A stretch of DNA of 64,000 bases from Ryuthela nishihirai (Eukaryota; Arthropoda; Arachnida; Araneae; Heptathelidae): NCBI GenBank assembly GCA_038380435.1, contig JAWZYU010000013.1, positions 63,630,446 through 63,694,445 on the forward strand, in the 5' to 3' direction. The position numbers and the translations under genes are program-made. Position 1 is the stretch's first letter. Every line of letters starts with the position of its first letter. Below the pieces are notes generated by a model. It was given only the letters and a program-made list of their open reading frames with translations, had not been told where the DNA came from and did not search any database. Below, piece after piece: positions 44,546-56,495 of this stretch.

Positions 44546-45812
44546 TTAGTAGCTTGAAGTCCGGCACATCAGTGGGATCGGCCATCAGTGGGATTCGGCC
44601 AGGTGTAATCATTTTGAGATCATGCTGTGATGTAATCATTGCAGACCAGATCTCACTGCAGTGTTTCATCTTCACTGCAGAGTTGCACGCTATCAGTCTC
44701 ACCTTGGACATGTGGCGGCTAAGCATCATCGGTGTGTGCTTTACACTGACTCACTTAGCTCGCTACAGGCTTTGATGTCGTTGAGCGTCAGCCTCACCCA
44801 GTTCTTACTAAGATCTGGCAGCCACCACCACTATCCATTTCTTTTGGGTACCTGGTCACATCGGAATCAGGGGCAATGATTTGACAGATTCTGCTGCCAG
44901 GTCAGCCACACCCCTGTCCGACTCTCCGTTGCCGGTTCCATATCTGGATTTCCGGCAATGATTTACTATCGAGCAGGTCACAGTGGCAGAGATCTTGGTC
45001 AGAACAGCTTACAAACAAGCTCTTTGAGATCAAGCCTATCATCAAACCATGGCAATCTTGTTACCGCAGGAATTACAAGGAGGATGTTGTTCTTTTCGGC
45101 TCCGCTTAGGTCATTCATTTCTTTTATGAGCAGATGACAAACCTAAATGTGAATTTTGTGACACTGTTTTAACTATCAAGCATATTTTAATCGAATGTCC
45201 GTGTTTTAATATTGAATGTCATTTATTTTACGATTATTATTTACATTTATTTATTTTTAGCTTTCACGATTTGACCTCTGACCCCTTACACTCGGACGTC
45301 TCTTATCTGATCATAGTTGTTTTACCTATGTATTTCACTTTTTACAATATATTGGGTATTTCACTCGCCTATAGTTTTACTCCACTTTTATCACTATTTG
45401 TATAGCCCAGGTCTCTTGCACCTGGGTGACTTTTATCATTTTATTTATAACATATTTATACATTTGTTTTCTGTTGTCAACTATACATTTTACTGGGTAT
45501 TTTACATGTATTTAATGTTTTATTCTATATTGACCTTTTGATCCGTTTTTCTCTTAAGGGTCCTATACACCCATTTGTTGTTTTTCTTTTTTACATTTGT
45601 TGACTCAGTTTACCTTTGCATTTCTACACTTTGTTTTACGCTTTTCTTTCTTGTTCGTCTTTTACACTATTGTTGCTCTCATCCTTTATGTGTGTTGCTT
45701 TTAACTTTTGGTTGTGGTTAAATGACTTTTACCTATTTACTTTTTACTGTATTTACCATGTGTTTGGTGCAATATGGCCATTGTGCCATTAAATTCCAAA
45801 CAACCAAACAGT
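44546..45812 (+). mobile_element. jockey/I-like LINE, 3' part
   Basis: Matches 55427-56495: RNase H remnants (SGTSVGSAISGIRPG, ELHAISLTLDMW), the C-terminal CEFCDTVL...H zinc segment near 45150-45190 and a 3' UTR ending CCAAACAACCAAACA. 5'-truncated or joined by deletion to the piece at 42610. Confidence 0.82.
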
Positions 45813-45815
45813 ATC

Positions 45816-46110
45816 TGTTATATAGCTCCCAAGATAAACTGTGACACCTGCTCAAGACTGCAACCATTCAGATTAACTGAATCACACTTATCAATTTGCA
45901 CTCTGACCAATTTTCATCACTTTAGTTTTCTCTCTATTTATAACCAAACCTCTACTACCAGCCTCATCAACAGCTCGATTGAAAGATCATCAACATCATT
46001 TGCCAAAAGGGCTAAATCAGCATAATCTAAATCAGAAATTTTCGTATCTCCAGACCATTTAAGGCCAAAATCTTTCCCTTGCAGTGAATTTTGCATGCCA
46101 TAATCAATAA
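45816..46110 (-). mobile_element. RTE LINE fragment (antisense)
   Basis: The minus strand reads NSLQGKDFGLKWSGDTKISDLDYADLALLANDVDD-like RT sequence (one Asp of YADD lost by a 3-bp deletion) and the following motif D region. It directly abuts the tail of the preceding LINE. Confidence 0.78.
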
Positions 46111-46411
46111 ATTCTACATTGACCATCTGTTTAAAACAGTGTCTTACGTGATTTGTCTGACCATACAATACTTTTTCAGTTCTACACTGACCAGGTTTGC
46201 CACTTCATACATCATTGAATCTTCAAATCTTGTGGTTTTCAGAAAGGGCTACCATATCATGGTATAGTTCTGAAAGTTCAAAGTTTTCAATTTTTTGTGC
46301 ATATTTCTTGTTAAATAGATTTTTCAGTACTATTTTCTGTCATCTCTCAGCTGATGAACTGTAGCAGCTCTGTTTTACCATATAATTCACACCAACAAAT
46401 TCCTGTCCCTC

Positions 46412-46728
46412 TCACAGCGTTCAGATTTATCTCCGCAAAATTTCCTGCCCTGCCCACAGTCAGTAGGGGACACCAATGGGCTTGGAAAGGCCACCGTCAG
46501 TCAGATGGGACGTAAAGCTGTGGCCTCGTGTGGGAGAGCCATACCCTGTGCTCGTTAAAGAACACACTGGATGGCCTTGATGGGAGACTACCATCTGTCT
46601 CCCAACAGCTGTTCCAGTGGGTCCCCTCCCCCAACCTTCTCTGAGCCTTCAGGGTCTTTGTGACATGGCCATTTAGCCCATGGTGTGCAAAAAAGTGCCG
46701 CTCAGAGGTAAAACAACCCAAACCAACT
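46412..46728 (+). mobile_element. tRNA-derived SINE, family A, copy 5 (5' truncated)
   Basis: Begins in the body just after the tRNA-like head, at GTTCAGATTTATCTCCGC, and ends with CAGAGGTAAAACAACCCAAA. A short duplication, CTGTCCCTC, flanks it (46403-46411, 46729-46737). Confidence 0.88.
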
Positions 46729-46739
46729 CTGTCCCTCCC

Positions 46740-47130
46740 TGTCAGAGCCATTTCCTTTTGCATTTGCCATGATTTCAAATGTTTTTTGAGACAATTTCCA
46801 TTTTCCATACACTTAGGATATTGTTCCCTGTGAGTTTCCACTGAATTCTATCACCTCTGTTATGGATGCTTTTACTGAAATTGGATAATTTCTGCCCCTA
46901 TTGGTCCATACAATGCAGGTCAAATGGCGAAGTCCATGATCATTCAAGGCTGGTTGTTCTTTGCAGTTTGTCCAGGTGCTTGTTTTTTTTTTTTTGCCAG
47001 AATTTTCATATTTCTGGAACACTCTTGGAACTGTCATATGAGAAAATCCAAGTTCATTGACAATTTTGGAGATCAAGTGTCCCATCTGTCAGACACCTAC
47101 AATCTGCTCTCTGTCAAATGCATCTAAATT
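46740..47130 (-). pseudogene. Tc1-like transposase N-terminal fragment
   Basis: The minus strand (open 47085-46813) reads MGHLISKIVNELGFSHMTVP, then RVFQKYENSGKKK and a second HTH-like half, the pattern of Tc1-like DNA-binding domains. No DDE region or TIRs are assigned. Confidence 0.7.
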
Positions 47131-47430
47131 TTGTGCCTTTCCCATTATACTTCTCATGACAAATGCTTGAGGAAGCCAAAGCTGACAGCTATATATGACC
47201 AGAGTTTCAGCCATGTTTGCGTGCAAATGCAGGACTTGCAGTGCTGAATTTGCTTAATGTCTCCTGTCCCTAATTCAATGGCACTTCAGTGTAGTTCAAA
47301 GTTCTTAGTAGCAATAAATATGACAAAGAAATTATTTTTGTTATACTTCTCTTTAGTCTAATGTATTATTTAAATATAAACTCTCAAGTTTGGCCATAAT
47401 TGACAGATGATTACTTTTTTTTTTTTTCAG

Positions 47431-47556
47431 TCTATGATATAGTGAAAAATTACACAGCAGACTATGACAAAGCTTTGATATTTAACAAAGTTCATCATGA
47501 ACTCAACCAATTTTGCAGTGTACATAATTTGCAAGAAGTATATATTGACCTGTTTG
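47431..47556 (+). CDS. erlin: Erlin internal exon (SPFH domain, NYT sequon)
   Basis: This 126-nt exon follows a 17-T polypyrimidine stretch and CAG, and ends at donor GTAAGT. With the leftover G of the previous exon it begins [18 protein letters not shown] and continues through [11 protein letters not shown] to EVYIDLF. This is the best-conserved part of the erlin SPFH domain. The sequon Asn-Tyr-Thr at 47448-47456 corresponds to the N-glycosylated site known in mammalian erlins, consistent with a lumenal domain. It ends in phase 1 and joins the exon at 59898 to make a GAT (Asp) codon. A 81-residue out-of-frame reading starting at 47497 is not a gene. Confidence 0.95.
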
Positions 47557-49281
47557 GTAAGTAGTTCATCATTAATATTACAGTTAGCAGCTAAATTAAT
47601 AGAAATATTTAGTTATGATGTATTGAACAACTCTGAGCAGAGATGCTTTAGTGATGATTTCCCATGGTGCTGGTGTAAGTACAGTTTCTTCATATTTTGG
47701 GATATAATATATAATTGTTTCAAGTTACAAATCACAATATAAATTTTGAAATATTAAGATCATGTCAGATTGTCTGAGGAAGGTGTTTCATTTTTTTATA
47801 ATTGATGCAAGATACAGTTCACTTAACCATCCCAGAGTCCCCTGGATCTGGATGTTGACAAATTTCAAAATGACAGTCAGGAAATGGACACAGACGTTCC
47901 TCATGAAACATGAAATTTCAATTTTCCAAAAAAAAAAAAAATCCTGTTTCATTTTTTTTATATACAAATTGTATAAAATTATATAGTTTAGACTTAATAA
48001 TATTATTTAGTTTCAATTTGAGGTAAATTTTGATTAACTGTAAAATGTAAAATCTTTTCTACTGTTGTGATCGACATTTTTAATTAACCATTTTTAGCAT
48101 CACTGCAAGTTTGTTTCATTGAACCATTGAGCTGTTGTTAATACATGTTTCTGTCAAGCTTTAAAATGTTTGCAAAAATTAACCAAAAACATTATTATTT
48201 AATTGGATATAATTGGCAGATTTTGAAAACAGTTACCAAGTAAGTACTTCTATTTTTTATTAGCTATTTTCATATAAAACTTTCCATTGTTTTCAGCATT
48301 ATTCTCATTCATTGTATAATTTCCTGGAAGTGAAAGTATTCATTCATTGTATAATTTTCTGGAAGTAAAACCACTAAGAGTCTTAGGTTTTGGTAGTGCA
48401 CCATGTTCAGTAGAGTGAAATAGAGGTGCAGTTGGACCTTGCAGGTATGTTAATTGAAGACACAAAAAGTCCACTTGTGCCTTTGTAGTGCTGGCCTACC
48501 TGTTGTAAACAACAAATCCATGGATTATTTACTCAATTGGTACAACTTTATCTTTTCATTAAGATTTGTTTTTATTTCTAGAGATTTAATTATCATTATT
48601 GACTTTTTTAAAGTTATGGTTACATCTTCACCAGTTTTACTGACAAGAAAGTCTTGCAACTTGTTGCTATGAATTTTTCTTTAACTTGATTTAGGTTATT
48701 AATTTTATTGTTACTTCTTGGTTTCACAATAAAAAATGGAAATCATTTATCATTTCTTATAATTGAATGCAGTCTTGGAAAGGAAAACAGAGAGATTTTC
48801 CTTGGCTTGGAAATCAAATCCCTACCCCTGGCATTGAGAAGGGGAATGCTGATACAATTTTATCAAGTTTTTTTTAAACCCCATCCCTGAAAAAATGGCA
48901 CTTCAAAGAAATTATTAATTCATGAGTGTACATAGAATGGTTAAAAAATGTAAACCCCTCCCCTTAAAGAAAAATATAAAAATTTTGACTTTTCTTATTT
49001 TCCTTTAAATTTATTTTCCTTTTAAGGAAACAACTTCGATTTTTGAAAAAAAAAAATAGAAATTAATGTTTGAAATTTTTTTTACAGGACTATGCCACTC
49101 TGAGTATATTACAAATTTCTTCTTAGCCTTAATGCATATAATTTATAGTGAAAAAATGTTTTGGCTTTTTCTTCCTAACAAAGTTAAACACTTTGGCTGG
49201 AAGATTTCTAAAGTGCAGCAGCTAAACAGAAAATTTGGGGTGTGCATCACAAAAAACAAACACCAATGAAGAAGCAATTCT
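47557..49281. other. AT-rich intron, nothing recognised
   Basis: Only short tandem duplications (e.g. ATTCATTGTATAATTT.CTGGAAGT, 48310-48367). No exons or transposon ends. Confidence 0.5.
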
Positions 49282-49522
49282 TTTAAAATAATTTAAAAAT
49301 TCTCTGTCATTGAGCAATAAAATTTCAGAGTTTATCCTTCAAACTATTTGGATGTTGAAAGTTCTTAGGAGAAAAACTCTCAGAAGCTTTTCGGAGCGCT
49401 GTCTTTGCTCCGAAAAGCTTCTGAGAGTTTTTCTCCTAAGAACTTTCAACATCCAAATAGTTTGAAGGATAAACTCTGAAATTTTATTGCTCAATGACAG
49501 AGAATTTTTAAATTATTTTAAA
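49282..49522. repeat. Perfect palindrome with 116-bp arms
   Basis: 49282-49397 and 49407-49522 are exact reverse complements, separated by 9 nt. No TSD or transposon terminus was seen at the outer ends. It lies in the erlin intron between the exons at 47431 and 59898. Confidence 0.95.
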
Positions 49523-50499
49523 TTAATTTTTGAGCAAGAAGGTCTTTTAATTGTATACTTAAAGCAATTCTGACTGCTGTAAGCACCTTGTACAGTACTA
49601 ACCCTTATTATAACCTGCATGAGAAAAAAAATTGTAAAACAGCAAAGACCCTTCGGTTTCAAGTTTTTTTTTTGTATTATTCAGGGAAAAAAAATCTTTT
49701 TTTTTTTAATGTAATTTATCTATTTTTGCTCATTAGGTTTTCCAAAATTAAGTCTTAAATGCCTTGCCAAATCTTTTTTTTTTCCCCACTATATTATTCT
49801 TTTAAATATGTTTTTTATATTTTTTAAAAATATAAAATTACTGAAGTTAATATATTTGGCTGAATGTGATAAAAAAAAAATTAGCGGGGCCTCAGGATAT
49901 TTTCCTGTTTTTTTTAGGCTGGACTCTGGTGGGATTTACTGTAGGATATTGTGTTTTTGTATTTACTACATTAAAAATCCAAAAATAGGATTGGGAGGAA
50001 AGATCTGTTCGAACAAGTTGCTTCGTAAATAGTTGCATTTATGTACCCTTATTTACAGGTTTATTGTTCATTTTGATAGGCATGTTGAAATACAGAAAAC
50101 AATAACAGCTGCAGTGCAAGAACTTCAAATATCTTTTATATGTTTGAAAACAACTGGAGGTTTTCCATGCTATGTAAATGGAATGAAATTTGAAACACAA
50201 TATCGTGAAGAGTAAACTTTTTATGGGAATGGGATTGAAGGAAATTAATACTTTCCATTTCTAGCCTAAAGAATTAAAGCAAACTCGAAGGACCAAATGT
50301 TTTTCCCCTGTGTTCAGCCAAAAAAATTAGTTGTAAACTTTTTTTGAAAAACTACTAATGAACGGATATAGGTCATGTTACATAACAAATTAAACAGCAT
50401 TTAATTCTAACCAAAATTGAAACTATTAATTTTAACCTTTCTAGGTCATCGATGAATATAAACATTGACAGAATCTGAAATGAGAAGCCCAAGATGTGT
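49523..50499. other. AT-rich intron, nothing recognised
   Basis: Homopolymer-rich. A 60-codon frame at 50033-50215 has no family resemblance that I know. Confidence 0.45.
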
Positions 50500-51092
50500 A
50501 TGCAGTGAGGGGACGACCTTGTGAAGGTTCCGCTGGCTCGGTTACTTTCACAGAGTCCTGAACGCTTGCCCGCGTGTTTGCCGTGCGTGGAGACCCATGT
50601 TCCAGGAAAGGAGGATCCTGGTAGTTGCTCGGGGGTCCCCGTCTTCTCTCCTCAGCTCATAACTGGTGGGGTCCCCTTCGGCCACCTTGCCTTTGGGGAG
50701 TCTGTTGTGTGGCTGGGCAGCGGATTCCAGAGCCTCTGCTATACACTGCTTTGGCTTCTGCTTCCGGTAAATGGGAGCTCCTGGGGTGCCCCCCCCCCCA
50801 GGAGCAATCAACTGGTGGGCAGGTCCTGCTAGGGTCAACTATGCAGCACGGTGAGTAACCTTGCCCACAGTCTGGGTACAGGTTTGCAAGTTTCCTCACA
50901 ACTTATTTTCCTTTGTCGTTATCCTTTCTTTGTGAGGCCAGTTTAGCCATTCACAATTTTGATATTTTACGCTTTGTTTCTTTCTTGTAGAACGTTTTTG
51001 TTCTGCACATTTCTCTTTTCATTTTCCTTTTATTTATTTGTGAGGGCTTGGCTCACTGTGTGGGTATAGTGCCTGCGTAGCCTTGGCGGGCC

Positions 51093-51940
51093 TCTCACTA
51101 AGTGGGGCCTCCTCAAAGTCACTGAGGAGGAAATCCTCTCAGAGCTCACTCAAGGAATAACAGCAGTCCACCGGGTTTTGACATGCCATGATGGGAACAC
51201 TAATATGGTGCACACCACGGGATGCACCATATTGGCAAAACCATGGGGTACCCTCCCGGGTACTGATTGTCACGTTTAACATGCCACGCCTGCCTCCTTC
51301 CATCAAGGCAGGCTATTTGCATTGTGAGGTACAACCATATATACCAAACCCTCTGCGCTGTTTTCAGTGTCAGATATATACGATCATGCCCACACAGCTT
51401 GCCTGGTCAAGCCCACCTGTGCTCGCTGTGGCAGTAAGGATCATCTGGATACTGACTGCATGGCAGAAAAGGCAAGCTGTGTGAACTGCAGTGGTTAACA
51501 TCCTGCGTACTCCCGCGACTATCCAAAGTGGAAGGAGGAAAAGAAGGTACAACGTATGAAAATAATGAACATCTCATATGCTGAGGCTAGAAAGCTCGCT
51601 GCACCACCCGCACCACCTGGCAAGGTATCCTATGCCAGTGCAGTCATTAGGAAGCCCATCGTTCCAATGACTTTGGTGGTGGTGCAAACTGACATCAGTG
51701 TACCACCTATGGAGTCTTTCTCACCTGCAGCAAAGTACCTCCTTATGCAGGTAAAACGAGATCAGTGTCAATTTCGACATCAACCCCAGTTTCCATTCCT
51801 GCAACTCAGCCTTCCACCCTCACAGGAAGGCCTCCTCCTTCCCATCCTCAGACAGCTAGACCTTCCAAACCAAAGGGGTCCCCACTGGGGCCCAAAAAGA
51901 AAATAATCACACCTCCACAAAGAACAGTCACCAATCTATG
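51093..51940 (+). pseudogene. LINE ORF1 (zinc-knuckle nucleic-acid-binding protein), degraded
   Basis: Contains VTEEEILSELTQGITAVHR, VLIVTFNMPRLPPSIKAGYL, YIPNPLRCFQCQIY and knuckles C-X2-C-X4-H-X4-C (CFQC..., CARCGSKDHLDTDC, CVNC) in shifting frames, then KIMNISYAEARK and a Pro-rich tail. The family binds LINE RNA to form the RNP. The N-terminal part is deleted. Confidence 0.8.
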
Positions 51941-51953
51941 TCCCTTGGATGAT

Positions 51954-52435
51954 CTGGGGTGGGGGTGGCTCAGTCGGTAGCGCGCCTGGCTCGTAATCTG
52001 TAGTTCCCAGGTTCGAGTCCCAGCTGGGTCAGCGTTGAGATTTATCTCCGCAAAATTCCCCGCCCTGCCCACGGTCAGTTTCTCTGAGCCTTTGGGGTCC
52101 ATGTGACCTGGCCATTTAGCCCATGATGTGCAAAAAAGTGCCGCTCAGAGGTAAAACAACCCAACCCACGGTCAGTAGGGGACAGCGATGGGCTTGGAAA
52201 GGCCGCCGTCCGTCGGATGGGACGTTAAGCTGTGGCCTCGTGTGCAGGAGAGCCATACCCTGTGCACATTAAAGAACACACTGGATGGCCTTGACGGGAG
52301 GCTACCATCTATCTCCCAACAGCTGTTCCACTGGGTCCCCTCCCCCTACCTTCTCTGAGCCTTCGGGGTCCATGTGACCTGGTCATTTAGCCCATGGTGT
52401 GCGAAAAAGTGCCGCTCAGAGGTAAAACAACCCAA
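51954..52435 (+). mobile_element. tRNA-derived SINE, family A, copy 6, with internal duplication
   Basis: The best-preserved tRNA head of the window (GGCTCAGTCGGTAGCGCGCC, CGT at the anticodon position, B box GGTTCGAGTCC). The TSD CCCTTGGATGAT (51942-51953, 52436-52447) lies between LINE ORF1 and ORF2. The last ~90 bp of the SINE are also present inside it at about 52078-52166, after CCCACGGTCAG, which then repeats. Confidence 0.92.
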
Positions 52436-52551
52436 CCCTTGGATGATTCCAAGGATATGGATACCAACCACCCCTCTATTCACTAAACTGTCATCTGCGG
52501 CGGTTAAGCTGAATAGGAATTCATTGTCCGCCCACTCTTCTAAGTCCTGAG

Positions 52552-55500
52552 ATGGCCACACTCCTACAATGGAATTGTTGTGGATTCCAAAGGAATTTTG
52601 ACGACATCAAGGCACTCCTTCAGGCACACCAGCCCATCTGTGTGTGCCTGCAGGAGACATACTTGCAGCCAGTCACAGATCCCATGATCTGGCACTTTTC
52701 ACTAGTTCATCGGGATGGAGATGGTCCAGCTCGCGGGGGTGTCGCCATCCTCATGAGCAACCATTCTCCATTCCAGGTCATACCCCTCACCACCAACTTA
52801 GAGGCAGTAGCCATCTGCCTCTTCGTGGGGTTCTTGCTGACTGTCTGCTCTGTGTATCTTCCTGGGAGCATCATCTTCCAGGAAGACCATGATGATATCA
52901 TCTCTCAGCTGCTGTCCCCCTTCCTCATAATGGGGGACCTCAATGCACACAGTCCACTTTGGGGCAGTGCTTGACACCAACGGGAGGGGCGGAGTCCTAG
53001 AGCTGTGGCTCCTGGATCCTTCTCTCTCCATATTGAACACCGGTGTCTGTACTTACTTTCACTCCCCAACCCGCACTTTCACTGCCATTGATCTCACTAT
53101 CTGCTCCTCCTCGATCCTTCCACTCTTTACATGGGAGGTCGAGGACAACCCTTACGGAAGCGATCACCTCCCCGTGGTGTGCATCATCTCGTGTGGGGGG
53201 GGGGGGGCTGCACCCCTTCACATGTCTTACGGTGGAGGCTTGATAAGGCTGACTGGAGTGGTTTCAAGCTGCTCTCTGAGCTCGACGACCACTCTGTCAG
53301 CCAGGAGCCCATCAATGTGGCAGTAGCAGAGATAACGGACTATATCATAGATGCAGCTGCATCAACAATTCTTCAAACTTCGACACTGTTTCCTTGTTTT
53401 CTGAAACTGTGGTGGAATCCAGATTACACTGCAGCTCATAAGGCTCAGAACAAAGCTTGGGGGTGTTTCGGAGATGTTTGATGTTCCCCAACCTTGAAGC
53501 ATTCAAATGTGCCAGGGTGAAAGCCCATTTCGTCCGGTGCCAGAAGGAATCTTGGATCAAATATACGTCTTCTATCACCCGCCCGACTAGTTCTAAGGTT
53601 GTGTGGGATAAAGTCTGGAAGATGGGTGGGAACTACACGTCCCACTCATTATTGATCCTAGAGCACAATGGACAGGCAATTGGCAACACTCTGGGGAGTC
53701 ATTCTCTTCCCTCTCTTCTTCTTACTCCCCCAAGTTCTGGCCCAGAAGAACAGGGTGGAATGCTCTCCACTATCCTTCCACTTGAATGGCCTGGAGCCTT
53801 ACAACAGGCCATTCACAGCGGAGGAGCTTTGCCTTGCTCTGCACACTTCTCGTGCATCCACCGTCAGGCCAGACAATGTCCATTATGCAATGCTCCAACA
53901 TCTCTAATCATCGAGTAAGGATCAGCTGCTCCGACTCTTCAACCGCATTTTCATCGAGGAGCAGTTTCTGGACTCCTGGTGGGAGGCCATCATCTTGGCT
54001 TTCCCAAAGCCTGGAAAGGATTCCAAGATTCCTTCTAATTATCATCCCATTGCATTGACGAGCTGGGTGTTAAGGTGTTGGGAAGAATGGTAAATGCAAG
54101 ACTCATCGGGTATTTAGAATTCCACAACCTTCTTTCCAACACCCAGTGTGGCTTTAGCAGGCAATGGTCAACTCTTGACCATCTGATTTGCCTCGAATCA
54201 GCTATCAGAGATTCATTTTATGTAGAGAGTACCGGTGTCAAATTTCTTCGACATCAAAAAAAGCATACAACACGACTTGGAGATTTGGCATCCTTCGTGA
54301 CCTCCATAGCTTCGGCTTGAGAGGTCACATGCTGATCTTCATCTCCAACTTCTTATTGGCACGTTCTTTTCACGTCCATGTCGGCAACACTCTGTCGTAG
54401 CCATACCTCCAAGAATAGGGGGTGCCACAAGGCTGTGTTCTGAGTGTTACACTTTTTGCTGTCAAGATTAATTCTATTACTAGACACTTCCTCCGACTGT
54501 AGTCAATGCCCTCTATGTTGCTGAGTTTAGCATCTTTTGCTCTTTGTCCAGCATGAGGGTCATTGAAAGATAACTGCAAATTGCCCTGAACAATCTTTCT
54601 GTTTGGGCGATGGCAAACGGGTTTCGGTTCTCCCCACAGACCACTTGTGTGCATTTTTGCTCCAAGCGTAATCTTCATCTGGACCCCAAGCTCCGGCTTG
54701 GGGGTAACATCATTCCAGTTGTGGCAGAGACCAAGTTTCTCGGTCTCATATTTGATCAGAAATTGACCTTTTTACCACACATACATAATCTCAGGTCCAA
54801 GTGCACGTGCTCATTGAACATCATCAAGGTCCTCTCCTCCCTTTCTTGGGGGGGGGGGGGGGGCAGAATGATGTCCTTTGCTCTGCCTTTACCATGCACT
54901 TGTCCGATCAAAACTGGACTACGGATCCCAGGTGTATAACTCCACTTGGGATTCGGTGGTAAAGTTGCTGGACCCCCTCCATCACCATACCCTCCGTGTT
55001 TGCACGGGAGTCTTCCACACCTCACTGGTGCAGAGTCTATGCTTCGAGACTGACAAACCCTCTTTATCTCTTTGCCATCAGCAGTTGTCCCTACAATATG
55101 CATCTAAATTGCGATCCCTGCCTGACCATCCCACTTGGGACTGTGTTTTCAGTCTGAAGTGGGAAATGCTTTACACAAGTCAGCCGAATTCTATTTGTCC
55201 TTTCGGTTTGCGAGTCCGAGGCTACCTCGGAGAAATCAACACCAGTCTCGATAGCATCACACAGTCGACAGCCAAGCCGCTTCCACCATTGCTTGCTGTT
55301 TCCCTTTCCTGTTATTTTACCCTGTGCAGGATGGGGAAGGTCTTTACACTTGACTGTGTGTACCGTCAACTCTTTGCCAGCCATCGTGCTAAGCACCCGG
55401 ACTTCTTGCCTGTCTTTACAGATGGCTTGAAGTCCGGCACATCAGTGGGATCGGCCATCAGTGGGATTCGGCCAGGTGTAATCATTGCAGTGATGTAATC

Positions 55501-56240
55501 ATTTTGAGATCATGCTGTGATGTAATCATTGCAGACCAGATCTCACTGCAGTGTTTCATCTTCACTGCAGAGTTGCACGCTATCAGTCTCACCTTGGACA
55601 TGTGGCAGCCTAGCATCATCGGTGTGTGCTTTTACACTGACTCACTTAGCTCGCTACAGGCTTTGATGTCGTTGAGCATCAGCCTCACCCAGTTCTTACT
55701 AAGATCTGGCAGCCACCACCACCATCCATTTCTGTTGGGTACCTGGTCGCGTCGGAATCAGGGGCAATGATTTGACAGATTCTACTGCCAGGTCAGCCAC
55801 ACCCCTGTCTGACTCTCCGTTGCCGGTTCCATATCTGGATTTCCGGCAATGTTTTACTATCGAGCAGGTCACAGTGGCAGAGGTCTTGGTCAGAACAGCT
55901 TACAAACAAGCTCTTTGAGATCAAACCTATCATCAAATCATGGCAGTGTTGTTACCGCAGGAATCGCAAGAAGGAAGTTGTACTTGCTTGTCTCCACTTA
56001 AGACATTCGTTTCTTCTACGGGTGGACGATGTACCTAAGTGCGAGTTTTGTGACACCATTTTAAGTATTAAGCATATTTTAATTGAATGTACTTGTTTTA
56101 ACTTTGAAAGACATATGTTTTTTAATATTAATAATTTTACATCCAAGCCTCTTACACTCGGACATCTGTTATCAGACAATTATTGTTTTAACTCTATATT
56201 TGAATTTTTACGATATACTGGATATTTTACTCAACTTTGA
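52552..56240 (+). pseudogene. LINE ORF2 (endonuclease, RT, RNase H), degraded
   Basis: The open start at 52552-52974 reads MATLLQWNCCGFQRNFDDIK, CLQETYLQP and GDLNAHSPLWGSA (endonuclease). Later frames hold ESDH-type GSDHLPVV (near 53160), RT blocks KPGKDSK (54010), QCGFSRQWSTLDHL (54148), EEGVPQGCVLS-like (54420), and YVAEF at 54514 where YVDDF is expected, so the catalytic Asp pair is lost. RNase H blocks VFTDGLKSGTS (55410), ELHAIS, FYTDSLSSLQAL follow, then CEFCDTILSIKHILIEC (56041-56091). Frameshifts and homopolymer G runs break it. Confidence 0.85.
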
Positions 56241-56495
56241 TTTTACCACCTTTTACGTTGTATATATAACCCAGGTCGCTTACACCTGGGTAATTTTATG
56301 TTTATCTTTATGATATTTATACATTTGTTTTTTGTTGTTGAATATGTTTCCTTTTATTGTTTTACGTGTATTAGTTTGTATATTTTTAATACTTGGTTGA
56401 GGGTTCTATGACTTTTATCTTTTATTTGGACGTGTTTGGTGCATTATAGCCTCAGATGCTAATGCGCTATAAAACCCTAAACAACCAACCAATAG

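Larger units (their letters stand above)
50500..56495 (+). mobile_element. jockey/I-like LINE with RNase H, near full length
   Basis: GC-richer than its surroundings. 5' UTR (about 50500-51090), truncated ORF1, SINE insertion (51954-52435), ORF2 (endonuclease, RT, RNase H, zinc segment) and a 3' UTR ending ACCCTAAACAACCAACCAA. A deletion at about 51092 joins the 5' UTR to the middle of ORF1. All ORFs are broken. The three-gene-domain order with RNase H after RT fits the I/jockey superfamily. Confidence 0.87.

Noticed and set aside
47497..47742. 81-codon ORF over the third erlin exon
   Set aside because: It is out of frame with the erlin exon and runs through the donor site into the intron.
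50521..50899. Overlapping ORFs on both strands in a GC-rich patch
   Set aside because: The patch is the 5' UTR of the jockey/I-like LINE; no protein family is recognised and the frames overlap on both strands.
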